Shown here piece after piece: positions 25,495-33,846 of a stretch of 64,000 bases of DNA (position 1 is the first letter of the stretch; every line of letters begins with the position of its first letter). The notes beneath the pieces were generated by a model. That model was not told where the DNA came from and searched no databases. It saw nothing but the letters and a program-made list of their open reading frames with translations. The stretch is from positions 1-64,000 of the forward strand of contig CAVOXO010000005.1 in the NCBI GenBank assembly GCA_963700425.1, written 5' to 3'. The stretch comes from CAVOXO01 sp963700425. Lineage in GTDB: Bacteria > Actinomycetota > Acidimicrobiia > Acidimicrobiales > Microtrichaceae. Made by a program: the position numbers and the translations under genes.

Positions 25495-26427
25495 TCACAT
25501 CGTCGGAGCCAGGTGCCTCGCCAGGAACTCGGCCTGCGTCGAGCTGACCTGATCGAAGAGATCGCTCGGGTGGTACACGAGACCGAAATGGCCCCCGTCG
25601 ACGTCGTGCCACTCCTTCGGTCCCGCCAGCAGGTCGAACGCCTCGCGGGCGATCTTGGGATTCGCGTGGAGCATCTCGTCCTCGGGAGCCACCATCACGA
25701 GTGCAGGGGCCTCGACCTGCGGGGCGCACAGGTACGGGCTGAACGGCGGAATCCCCGAGGGGACGACACGGGTGACCAGGTTCTGCCAACGGCTTCCGGG
25801 CCGTCCGCCGTAGTCGATGAACCAACGGAACGCCTGTATGGGCGTCAACAGGGAAGGTGACCGCAGCTGATCGGGTGACACGACCGGCATGGGTCCGGCG
25901 CGGTCCGCGTCGACTCCGCTGACGTCACCGGAGTCGAAGGTCGCTCGAATCGCCTCGAACGCCTCGAGCGTCGGTGGCGTCTCGGGTCGGGTGGCGCCGA
26001 ACACGGGGCACTGGGCGACGACCGCCTTGACCCGGTGGTCGCAGGCCGCCACCACGAAGACCTCGCCCGCCGAATACGAGTCACCCCAGATGGCGATTCG
26101 TCCGGGGTCGTGGCCGTCGAGCCCGGAGGCGAAGCCGATGGCGTCGCGGTAGCCCCGGCTCTGCACCCAGGGATTGATCTCCTGGCGTGGTTCACCATCG
26201 CTGGAGCCGAGATTGCGGTGGTCGTAGAGCAGGGCGGACACTCCGGCCCGGGCGAAGACCTCCGCGTAGCGATCGGCCACCATCGAGATGGTGGCGGTTG
26301 TCCCATGCGCCATCACCACCACCGGGAGCGGATGTTCCCCCCGGGCGGCCTCGAACAACACCCCTCGAAGCACGGCGCCCTCGGACTCGAACTCCACCTC
26401 GACCCGTCGACCGGCCTCGCGCTCCAT
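25495..26427 (-). CDS. Alpha/beta hydrolase (DUF1100/acetylxylan-esterase-like)
   Basis: A 310-residue hydrolase. It has an N-terminal strand pair (VEFESEGAVLRGVLFEA), an oxyanion turn VVMAHGTTAT, nucleophile elbow IWGDSYSAGEV, acid in VAPEDEMLHAN and His in DVDGGHFGLVYH. The layout matches dienelactone-hydrolase-like and peptidase S15-like esterases. Start ATG 26427 is where conserved sequence begins; a longer frame is open upstream and overlaps the dehydrogenase promoter region. It converges with the tetR gene (20 bp between ends). Confidence 0.85.
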   Translation of the reverse strand: MEREAGRRVEVEFESEGAVLRGVLFEAARGEHPLPVVVMAHGTTATISMVADRYAEVFARAGVSALLYDHRNLGSSDGEPRQEINPWVQSRGYRDAIGFASGLDGHDPGRIAIWGDSYSAGEVFVVAACDHRVKAVVAQCPVFGATRPETPPTLEAFEAIRATFDSGDVSGVDADRAGPMPVVSPDQLRSPSLLTPIQAFRWFIDYGGRPGSRWQNLVTRVVPSGIPPFSPYLCAPQVEAPALVMVAPEDEMLHANPKIAREAFDLLAGPKEWHDVDGGHFGLVYHPSDLFDQVSSTQAEFLARHLAPTM

Positions 26428-26545
26428 GGGGCACCCTACGCCGGAGACGAACGCAATCGACTGGGTCGATGATCCCGTCGGGGATCGGACACCGGACTGC
26501 CGGCCGTGTTCGGGGACAGGTCGGGTGCGCGAAGGTGGTGACGTG

Positions 26546-27526
26546 ATGAGAGCAGCGGTCCAGGACACCTACGGCGGGCCCGACGTGGTGCGCGTCGAGG
26601 AGATCCCCATCCCCCGCGACGGCAAGGGCGAGGTGCTCGTGCAGGTGCACGCCACCAGCGTCAACCGCACGGACTGCGGGTTCCGCGCCGCGGCCCCGCC
26701 CATCGTGCGGCTCTTCGCCGGCCTGCGGCGACCCAAGGCCAAGACCCTGGGCAACGAGTTCGCCGGGGTGGTCAGCCAGATCGGCCCCGGCGTCACCCGC
26801 CTCGCGGTCGGCGACCGGATCTTCGGCTACATCGAAGGCCGTTGGGGCGCTCACGCCGAGTGGGTGGTGGTCGGCGAGGACGACCCCATCGCCCCCATCC
26901 CCGCCGGCATCACCTTCCACCAGGCCGCCGCGGGCACCGAGGGCTCCCACTACTGCCTCGCCTACCTCCGCGCCGGCGACGTCGGGCCCGGCACCGACCT
27001 CATGGTCTTCGGCGCCACCGGGGCCATCGGCTCCGCCGCGGTGCAGATCGCCAAGCACCTCGGCGCCACCGTCACCGCGGTGTGCGCCACCGACCACCTC
27101 GAGCTGGTCGCCGGGCTCGGCGCGGATCGGGTCGTCGACTACACCGCCGGCGACTTCACCGCGGACGACCAGCGCTACGACGTCGTCCTCGACTCGGTCG
27201 GCAAGAGCACCTACGCCGCGTGCCGCAAGCTCCTGCGGCCCCGCGGCCTCTACATGTCGAGCGAGCTCGGACCACACGGCCAGAACCCGATCCTGGCCCT
27301 CACCACCCGGTTCGGGCGCGGCACCCGGGTCAAATTCCCGATCCCGAAGGTCGACCGCGCCATGATCGAGTACCTGGCCGATCTCATGGCCCAGGGCGCC
27401 TTCACCCCCGTCATCGACACGACCTACCCCCTCGAGGAGATCGTCGACGCCTACCGCTACGTCGAGACCGGCCAGAAGATCGGCAACGTCGTCATCGACA
27501 TCGTGCCGCCCGACGCCGGCACCTGA
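26546..27526 (+). CDS. Zinc-independent MDR dehydrogenase / quinone-oxidoreductase-like
   Basis: A 326-residue medium-chain dehydrogenase/reductase. The GroES-like N-terminus (AAVQDTYGGPDVVRVEEIP, TSVNRTDCGFR, LGNEFAGVV) is followed by a Rossmann domain with VFGATGAIGSAAVQIAKHLG (AxGxxG type) and ADRVVDYT. The catalytic zinc ligands of alcohol dehydrogenases are not in place, so NADPH-quinone-reductase-like activity is more likely. The start is ATG 26546; GTG 26543 directly before it is an alternative. It is divergent from the hydrolase at 25495..26427. Confidence 0.87.
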   Translation: MRAAVQDTYGGPDVVRVEEIPIPRDGKGEVLVQVHATSVNRTDCGFRAAAPPIVRLFAGLRRPKAKTLGNEFAGVVSQIGPGVTRLAVGDRIFGYIEGRWGAHAEWVVVGEDDPIAPIPAGITFHQAAAGTEGSHYCLAYLRAGDVGPGTDLMVFGATGAIGSAAVQIAKHLGATVTAVCATDHLELVAGLGADRVVDYTAGDFTADDQRYDVVLDSVGKSTYAACRKLLRPRGLYMSSELGPHGQNPILALTTRFGRGTRVKFPIPKVDRAMIEYLADLMAQGAFTPVIDTTYPLEEIVDAYRYVETGQKIGNVVIDIVPPDAGT

Positions 27527-27641
27527 GCGGGTCCGCAGGCCCGGCACCGTGCGGATCACCGCTGTCAGAGGTCACGGCCAACATGGACGGCATGTCCATC
27601 GAGATCCCCCGATCGAGACGCTCAACCGATCTGTCGCACAT

Positions 27642-27659
27642 ATGCTACGATCGTCGCAT
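27642..27659. promoter_or_regulatory. Operator-like palindrome overlapping the antitoxin start
   Basis: ATGCTACGATCGTCGCAT is palindromic except for one base pair and runs into the ATG of the antitoxin gene. It contains a -10-like TACGAT (27646..27651), 6 bp before the ATG, so the message is probably leaderless. Such a site fits autorepression by the toxin-antitoxin complex. Confidence 0.5.
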
Positions 27660-27912
27660 GAGCGCCGTGGCGTCCCGGGAACTCCGCAACAACACCCGGG
27701 CCCTCCTCGACAGGGTCGACGCTGGAGAGGTCATCACCATCACCGTCGACGGCCGTGAAGTCGCCGAGTTGCATCCGGTCTCCCGCCATCGACGATGGAT
27801 GGCGACATCCGACTTCGTCAGCCGTGTGGCGTCGCGCCAAGCCGATCCGGCGCTGTCCGAGGAACTCAGGGACCTGTCTCCCGACACAACGGACGCGACC
27901 GGCGAATGGTGA
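27658..27912 (+). CDS. Type II antitoxin, Phd/YefM-like
   Basis: An 84-residue antitoxin. The N-terminal motif SRELRNNTRALLDRVDAGE with ITITVDGREVAELHPV is typical of Phd/YefM proteins, which dimerise to bind operator DNA; the charged C-terminal tail (SEELRDLSPDTTD) would wrap the toxin. Its TGA overlaps the start of the PIN-domain gene. It probably represses its own promoter through the palindrome at its 5' end. Confidence 0.9.
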   Translation: MSAVASRELRNNTRALLDRVDAGEVITITVDGREVAELHPVSRHRRWMATSDFVSRVASRQADPALSEELRDLSPDTTDATGEW

Positions 27913-28296
27913 CCCGTGGACTGGCCGACACCACCATCTTCATCGCCCGCGAATCCGAACGGCCCGCTCGACGTCGCGGCGCTACCGGACGAACTGGCCG
28001 TCTCCGTCGTCACGGTCGGAGAACTTCGGGCCGGAGTGCTCGCCGCCACCGACGTCACCACCCGCGATCGCCGGCTCACGACGCTGATCGGGGTCCTCGA
28101 ACTCGACCCGATTCCCGTCGACGATGCCGTCGCCGACGCGTGGGCCCGGCTGCGCATCGACCTGCGCGACGCGGGAATGCGGATGCCGGTGAACGACTCA
28201 TGGATCGCGGCGACCGCCCTCGCCCTCGAGGTGCCGCTCGTCACCCAGGATGCCGACCATCTCGAGGTCCCGGGGCTCACGGTTGTCCACGCGTAG
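27906..28296 (+). CDS. vapC: PIN-domain toxin VapC (one frameshift)
   Basis: A PIN-domain ribonuclease of about 129 residues. The first conserved Asp is in GLADTTIFIARE, a conserved Glu in VVTVGELRAGV, and later acids in VNDSWIAATALALE and LVTQDADH. VapC toxins cleave tRNA or rRNA. An extra C near 27962 (CCC for CC) shifts the frame between the first Asp and the rest, leaving only the second part as one frame. If real, the toxin would be inactive while its antitoxin stays intact; an assembly error is likelier. ATG 27906 or GTG 27909 overlaps the antitoxin stop. Confidence 0.85.
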
Positions 28297-28364
28297 CCAG
28301 CGCCGGTGCCGACGTCGACGGCGACCCGCGGATCTGTCCGGGTGTCATCGTGACGATCAGGTCG

Positions 28365-29178
28365 CTACTCGGCGAGTCGAGCCGTTGCCCGTCCGATCAG
28401 CCCGGACCGACCCGGCATCATCCGACTGACCAGGTCGACCATGTGGGCGTCGGGCCCGACGACGGCGCGAGCCCGGTTGTGCTCGATCGCCCGGACGATT
28501 CGCCGGGCCACCGCCGAGGGCGGGCGCATCATCACCGGCGCCCAGCGAGACCGACCCATCTCCGCCAGCCGGTGCGGCCTCCCCTCCACGGGCCGCGTTG
28601 GTGATGTTGGTCCGGATGGCGCCGGGGAACACCGCGGTCACCCCGATGGGCGTGGCCACCAACTCGCTTCGCAGCGCCTCGGTGAACGACCGCACCGCCC
28701 CCTTGGTCAACGAGTACGACGCGTTGTGGGGCAGCCCCAGAAGGCCCACCATGGAGGAGAGGTTGACGATGTGAGCCTCGTCGGCCCGCCGCAGGAGCGG
28801 CAGGAACGCTCGACATCCGTTGACCACGCCCCACACGTTGATGTCGACGATCCATCGCAGGTCGTCGAGCGACTCGTCCTCGAACGCCCCCGCCGACGTG
28901 ACCCCCGCGTTGTTGATGAGGATGTGGCAGGCGCCGTGAACCTTCTCGACCTGTTCAGCGAGTTCGGCCACCTGTCCGGCGTCGGCCACGTCGACGTGAT
29001 GGGTCGACGCCGTCCGCCCGATCCGACGTATCACCTCCGCGGTGCCCTCGGCCCCGTCGTCGTCGATGTCGGCCAGCGCCACATGACACCCCTTGCGGGC
29101 CAGCGCCTCGCTGGTGGCCCGGCCGATGCCGCTGCCCGCGCCGGTCACCACCGCCACCCGATCGGTGAAGACCTTCAC
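28365..29178 (-). CDS. Short-chain dehydrogenase/reductase (one frameshift)
   Basis: A classical SDR of about 270 residues: VAVVTGAGSGIGRATSEAL (TGxxxGIG cofactor loop), LADIDDDG favouring NAD, NNAGVTSAG, VNLSSMVGLL with the catalytic Ser, and ASYSLTKGAVRSF (YxxxK). After IRTNITNAARGG a shift near 28590 moves the end to another frame (RMMPGRSGLIGRATARLAE). Start ATG 29178 has no competitor. Substrate unknown; it stands alone between the toxin-antitoxin pair and the RCC1 gene. Confidence 0.87.
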
Positions 29179-29264
29179 GAATCGACTCCCTCACTCATCG
29201 AACCACCCCGCTCGCCGTGTCCGGGGAACGGTAGCGGCCGCCTCGCGGTGCCGAGACGGTCGAC

Positions 29265-32168
29265 TCAGCCGAACCCCACGACCGCGGTCGGCGTCGACCG
29301 GTGGGTCGTCGTCCCGTCTCCGAGCACCCCGAACTCGTTGTTCCCCCAGCAGTACAGTGCCCCGCCGGTGACGACAGCGCAGGTGCTGTGGTCGCTTCCG
29401 GTGACGGCGGTGACCCCCGACAGGCTTGCGACCGCCTGAGGGACGGGGAGGATGGTGCCCGAGGTCCCCCGGCCCAGCTCCCCGTAGCCGTTGTAACCCC
29501 AGCACGACAGGGTTTTGTCCGCGAGGCGGGCGCAGGTGTGACCCGCGCCGGTTCCGACCTCCACACCGGCGACCGCGGCGGTGACCGGAGTCTGGCTCTG
29601 GGTGGGCGATGTCGTCCCGTTGCCGAGCTGCCCGTAGCCGTTCGCCCCCCAGCACTGCAACGACGTCGACGACGCCCGCGTCACACACACATGGGTTCGG
29701 TTGGCGTCGATCGTCACCGCGTCGGAGATCCCGCCGACCGCGACCGGGGAGGTCGATCCGCCACCCGCGATGGGCCCGGCCCCCCAGCAGGACACGGTGC
29801 CTCCCACCCGCACCGCGCAGGTGGACAGTTCGGAGCCCGCCAACGATACGGCGTCGTCCAGACCCGCCACCGCAACCGGTTCGCTGCGCAGGGTGGTGGT
29901 CCCGTCCCCGACCTGCCCGTAGAGGTTCTGTCCCCAGCAGTACACCTGGCCCGTCGAGGTGCGGGCGCACGTGTGGGCGCCGCCGCCGGCAACCTCCACG
30001 ACGTCGGTGAGACCCGACACGGCGACCGGCGAGGCCGAGAAGCCACCCGACGTCCCGTTGCCGAGCTGACCGTGATCGTTCAACCCCCAGCACTCCAACG
30101 AGCCGCCGACCACCGCGCACGTGTGGGCGAGGCCGGCCCCCAGGCTCGCCACGCCGGCGAGTCCGTCGACCTCCACAGGGCTGAGCCGCTGGTCCGTCGT
30201 GCCGTCGCCGACCCCGCCGAAGATGTTCAGGCCCCAGCACCGGACGGTACCGTCGTCGACGAGGGCGCAGCTCTCGTAGTGTCCGCCGACCACATCGACG
30301 GCCGACGCCGTCGGGAGCGGCACGGTCGTCGTCGTGGTGGTGGTCGTTGTGGTCGTCGTGGGCGGCGCGCCCACGACCGGTGCCGGCGGAGCACCCGCGA
30401 AGGGAGGGGTTCCGGTGAGCGGCCCCGGGGCACCGCCCACCTCGACCGCTCCAGAATCGCAGTCGGCGCCGACCGGCCGCGGGGCGTCACGCTGGTCGCC
30501 GCCGGAGCAGGGGTGGGTGTCGATCGCCGGGCTTCCCGGGGCCGGGAGCCGCGAGGGGGTCGGCCCCCCGTTGTCGGCGAGCGGGCCCAACAAGGGGTCA
30601 CCCGTGATGTCGGAGGGGTCGGCCTGCCACGCCCCGCAGTTCGAGACGACGTTCGAACCGCCCGAGACCACGGACCCGGGGTCGAGTGAGCAGGGCCCGT
30701 CGATGATCGACTCCTCGACCGTGGGGCCGGTGACCGCCCCGACGTTCCGCGACAACGCCAGCGTGGGCCCCGCCACCGTGGTGTGGGAGACCGTGCCGTC
30801 CACGTCCCAGCCGAGCAGGAGCCCTCCGGCGGTGCCCTCGATCGTCGAGTTCGCCACGGTGAGGTCGACGCCGGGCGCTCCGAAGGACCCCGTCCCGGTG
30901 ACGTAGCCTCCGTAGCCTCCGGTCAGGGCTGACGCGGTGACCTGGGCGATCGTTGTCGGCCCCTCCGACTGCCCCGCCACGAGCAGGCCCAACGGAACGA
31001 GAGAGAGATCCAGGGCGGCATCGGCCGCGAACCACGAGTGCTCCACGGTCAGGTCGCCCCCTGCGACGAACACGGCGGGAGACGGAGTGGAGGTAGCCGG
31101 ATCGGCCTGTTGATCCGGTAGGCCCGCGCAGGCGGGGGTCGCCGGCGATGGTTCCACGTGGGTGTAGCCGATCACGACGGTGGCATCGACGCCCATGATG
31201 CTGGACGCCCTGCGGCAGTGGCTCTGATAGGTGTACCCGCCGACGTCCTGATCGGGCCGGATGACGGGGCCCGTGGTCCCGGCAATCCGGCTGTTCCACA
31301 CCGTCGCCACCGACGGACAACCATCGCCGGTCGACGGTGCACCCACGGCCGGCAGCGTGGCCGGACACGTGCCCGCCACGACGGGACTCACGTCGTCGGC
31401 CTCGACACCGTCGAGGAGCAGCGTGCCCCCCGAATTGCGAACGAGGACGGCGTTCATTCCCGCGGTGGCGCCATCCTCCTGCACCTGGAACCGTCCCAGA
31501 TCCTCGACGGTCGTGTCGACCACCTCGACGGCGAACGGCTCACCCGGATCTGTGGGCGACACTCCGACGAGGGAACCGGCGGCGTGATCGTCGGGGCCGG
31601 CCTCGGGGGCGACCCGGCGGACCGCGACGCGATCCATGCGAACGGTCCGGCCAGTGGTGGCGAAACGGCCCTCGACCACGGAGCGGACCTGTGGATAGGG
31701 ACCGGTCGAGAGGTTCTCGACCGCGAGGTCCTCCAACGTCAGGTTCGCGGAGGTCAGCCAGCCGACCCGGTAGGCGTCGCCCGAGAAGTCGATGACGGTG
31801 GCCCCGCTGCCTGCTCCGGAGATGGTGAGCGGGTCGGTGACCGCGAACGCCTCGCCGTCGGACCCGACGACAGCCGCACGCGAGGCCCGCAGCCCGGCAC
31901 GGAGCGGTGACGGGCCTGACCCGGCGCCGACGGTGTAGGTGCCGGCCGGGAGGGTGATCTCGTTGCCACCCGGCTCCGCCTCTGCCTGTTGAATCGCCTC
32001 GCGCAGTGTGCAGGACGTGTCGCACACGCCGTCGCCGTCGTCACCGAACTCGGTCACGGCGATGGGCGGCGTCGGCTCGGGCTCGGGTGGAACGCACCCC
32101 ACGGCCGCGGCCACGACGACGGCCGTCGCTGCGGGAACAATCCGCCGAAAGAATCCTGATTCCGCCAT
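29265..32168 (-). CDS. Large RCC1 beta-propeller lipoprotein with CSLREAI domain
   Basis: A 967-residue surface protein, intact. A short signal peptide ends in a lipobox (VAAAVGCVPPEPEP). The CSLREAI motif (DTSCTLREAIQQAEAE, ITLPAGTYTV) opens a right-handed beta-helix region (about 60-600) of the kind found in secreted pectate-lyase-like proteins. A linker of twelve consecutive Thr follows, then about 330 residues of seven RCC1-type blades, each marked by CWG (CWGLNIFG, CWGLNDHG, CWGQNLYG, CWGAGPIA, CWGANGYG, CWGYNGYG, CWGNNEFG). Each blade has a partner Cys before CWG (SCAL, TCAV, TCAR), suggesting a disulfide per blade. A role in surface adhesion or polymer binding is inference. ATG 32168 is chosen over an upstream start because the signal peptide begins there. 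Confidence 0.85.
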   Translation of the reverse strand: MAESGFFRRIVPAATAVVVAAAVGCVPPEPEPTPPIAVTEFGDDGDGVCDTSCTLREAIQQAEAEPGGNEITLPAGTYTVGAGSGPSPLRAGLRASRAAVVGSDGEAFAVTDPLTISGAGSGATVIDFSGDAYRVGWLTSANLTLEDLAVENLSTGPYPQVRSVVEGRFATTGRTVRMDRVAVRRVAPEAGPDDHAAGSLVGVSPTDPGEPFAVEVVDTTVEDLGRFQVQEDGATAGMNAVLVRNSGGTLLLDGVEADDVSPVVAGTCPATLPAVGAPSTGDGCPSVATVWNSRIAGTTGPVIRPDQDVGGYTYQSHCRRASSIMGVDATVVIGYTHVEPSPATPACAGLPDQQADPATSTPSPAVFVAGGDLTVEHSWFAADAALDLSLVPLGLLVAGQSEGPTTIAQVTASALTGGYGGYVTGTGSFGAPGVDLTVANSTIEGTAGGLLLGWDVDGTVSHTTVAGPTLALSRNVGAVTGPTVEESIIDGPCSLDPGSVVSGGSNVVSNCGAWQADPSDITGDPLLGPLADNGGPTPSRLPAPGSPAIDTHPCSGGDQRDAPRPVGADCDSGAVEVGGAPGPLTGTPPFAGAPPAPVVGAPPTTTTTTTTTTTTVPLPTASAVDVVGGHYESCALVDDGTVRCWGLNIFGGVGDGTTDQRLSPVEVDGLAGVASLGAGLAHTCAVVGGSLECWGLNDHGQLGNGTSGGFSASPVAVSGLTDVVEVAGGGAHTCARTSTGQVYCWGQNLYGQVGDGTTTLRSEPVAVAGLDDAVSLAGSELSTCAVRVGGTVSCWGAGPIAGGGSTSPVAVGGISDAVTIDANRTHVCVTRASSTSLQCWGANGYGQLGNGTTSPTQSQTPVTAAVAGVEVGTGAGHTCARLADKTLSCWGYNGYGELGRGTSGTILPVPQAVASLSGVTAVTGSDHSTCAVVTGGALYCWGNNEFGVLGDGTTTHRSTPTAVVGFG

Positions 32169-32246
32169 GGCTCGCAACCCCCCACACGTGCCTGCGTTGC
32201 GGCCCAGCATAACGACCACTCTGCGGGCGCGCCGGGGGACGCCAAC

Positions 32247-33686
32247 TCAGCGGGCGATCTCCTGGGGGGCGTCGGCGGCGCGATCTCGCAGATCGACCGA
32301 ACCGCCGTCGACGTCGCCGTAGGCGAGCTGGGCGCTGTCGGCCGCGACCCGTCCGCTGGCCCACCCCGCCGCGTCGTATCCGCCGCGGACGCGGCCGCGC
32401 ACGGTGTCGCCGAAACGTCGGTCCATCAACTCGTCGACCGAGTCGGCGCGTGACCGCAGCACCGGCAGAAACGACGGGCCCTGTTCGGCCGACACCTCGG
32501 CGACCACCGCGTCGTTGATCTCGGCGAGCCGATCGCCGATGCGCTCGGTGAACGCCAACAGGAACGCGGACCGGTACGACTGGCCGCGAACCCGGGTCCC
32601 CGGTGGAGCGTGTCGGGCCGCATCGGCCAGAGCGGTCTGCGCCTGGACCAGCAACGACGTGAACAGCATCTCGACCGCGGACACGTCGGCCGCGAACCCC
32701 ACGACGGTCGACATCGCCAACCCGGAGTGGAACACCGTCCGGCAGCGGCTCGACTCGGCGACCACCTGCAACAACAGCGACTTGGCGTCGACGTAGGGCG
32801 CCTCGACGGGAACGCGTATCGCCACCGGGCACTCGTCGGGACGGCCGGACCCACCCGACCCGCTGGCCACGACCGCTGCGTCGATCGCATGGCGGGTCAT
32901 CAACTCCTGCGCCTTGGCGGTGAACGCCGTCGCCTCCGCTTCGAACTCGCTCGATTCGGCCTTGGCCAGCAGGTTGCGAATGGTGTCGAGGAGGGGATCC
33001 GCGTCGGCACCCTGCGCCTCGCCGGCTTCGCCCTCGACGCCCGGGGGCCACGTCGAACCGGGGGGCGCGCCGGGAGGCGGGATCAGCGGCTCGAGCGGAG
33101 GCAGGAACGTGACCGCAACGAGCACATCGATCACCGCCTCGAGTGCCTGCCGTTCGCCGAGCCCTTCGTCGTCGGCCCAGCGCGCCACCCAACCGGTGCG
33201 GCCGTTGACCGTCGGCAGGTCGAGCGCCGCCACCTGGGCCAGCCACCGCGGGTCGAGCGTGGAGGCCGGGCGATGGACGTCGTCGTTGCTCACGGCCAGC
33301 GCCATCAGCCGGGCAGCCGCCGCAGTGGAGGTGGCGAGCCGACCTCGCCTGACCAGTTCTGCGGGCTGCCACCCCGCCTGCCACACCGTATCGATCTGGA
33401 AGTCGAGGACGGACTCCACCTCGCGGAACACGAAGCCGGTGTCGAACCGGGCCAGACGGGCGACGATCTGGTCGGTCGGCTGTTTCTCGCGTCGACCGAT
33501 GGTCGCCTCCACGAGAAGCCTCTGCACCCTGTCGACGTCGTCGGCGTAGGCGTAGGAATCGCCATGCGCGTGGCTGTCACCACCGGGCGAGTGCGACCCG
33601 GACCCCGGCCCGGCGGCCGCCCGCGACCTCGCCTTGGCCTTCTTCCTCGCCTTCGCCGCCCGCCGTGCCTTGTTGTTCTTTCCCAT
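32247..33686 (-). CDS. DUF2786 domain protein
   Basis: A 479-residue protein with a Lys/Ala-rich basic start (KKAKARSRAAAG), a charged middle and a DUF2786 segment near residue 245 (LDTIRNLLAKAESSEFEAEA, then TAKAQELMTRHAID), followed by an all-alpha/beta part ending in YGDVDGGSVDLRDRA. DUF2786 has no established activity. No signal peptide or membrane segment. ATG 33686 is chosen; the upstream extension of the frame overlaps the divergent molybdoenzyme promoter. It is expressed divergently from that gene. Confidence 0.82.
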   Translation of the reverse strand: MGKNNKARRAAKARKKAKARSRAAAGPGSGSHSPGGDSHAHGDSYAYADDVDRVQRLLVEATIGRREKQPTDQIVARLARFDTGFVFREVESVLDFQIDTVWQAGWQPAELVRRGRLATSTAAAARLMALAVSNDDVHRPASTLDPRWLAQVAALDLPTVNGRTGWVARWADDEGLGERQALEAVIDVLVAVTFLPPLEPLIPPPGAPPGSTWPPGVEGEAGEAQGADADPLLDTIRNLLAKAESSEFEAEATAFTAKAQELMTRHAIDAAVVASGSGGSGRPDECPVAIRVPVEAPYVDAKSLLLQVVAESSRCRTVFHSGLAMSTVVGFAADVSAVEMLFTSLLVQAQTALADAARHAPPGTRVRGQSYRSAFLLAFTERIGDRLAEINDAVVAEVSAEQGPSFLPVLRSRADSVDELMDRRFGDTVRGRVRGGYDAAGWASGRVAADSAQLAYGDVDGGSVDLRDRAADAPQEIAR

Positions 33687-33834
33687 GCCCGGCGAACCTA
33701 CCGCCCACCTCCGACGCCGTAGGGGCCGAGGTCGAATCGGAGCTCGACGGCTCCATCGCCGGACTCGCAACCTGGCCGGGGCTTCGAGATGCGCCAGCAC
33801 GCGGCGTTCACCGTCGGCACGGCGGCCGCGCCGG

Positions 33835-33840
33835 TAGCGT
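33835..33840 (+). promoter_or_regulatory. -10-like box of the molybdoenzyme gene
   Basis: TAGCGT lies 6 bp before the ATG at 33847, in the same relation to the start as other apparently leaderless genes in the window. No good -35 box is visible. Confidence 0.35.
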
Positions 33841-33846
33841 TCGCCC

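Noticed and set aside
30320..30360. Poly-Thr tract of the RCC1 gene as a phase-variable repeat
   Set aside because: The codons are mixed (GTC/GTG/GTT on the + strand), so there is no long perfect repeat to slip.
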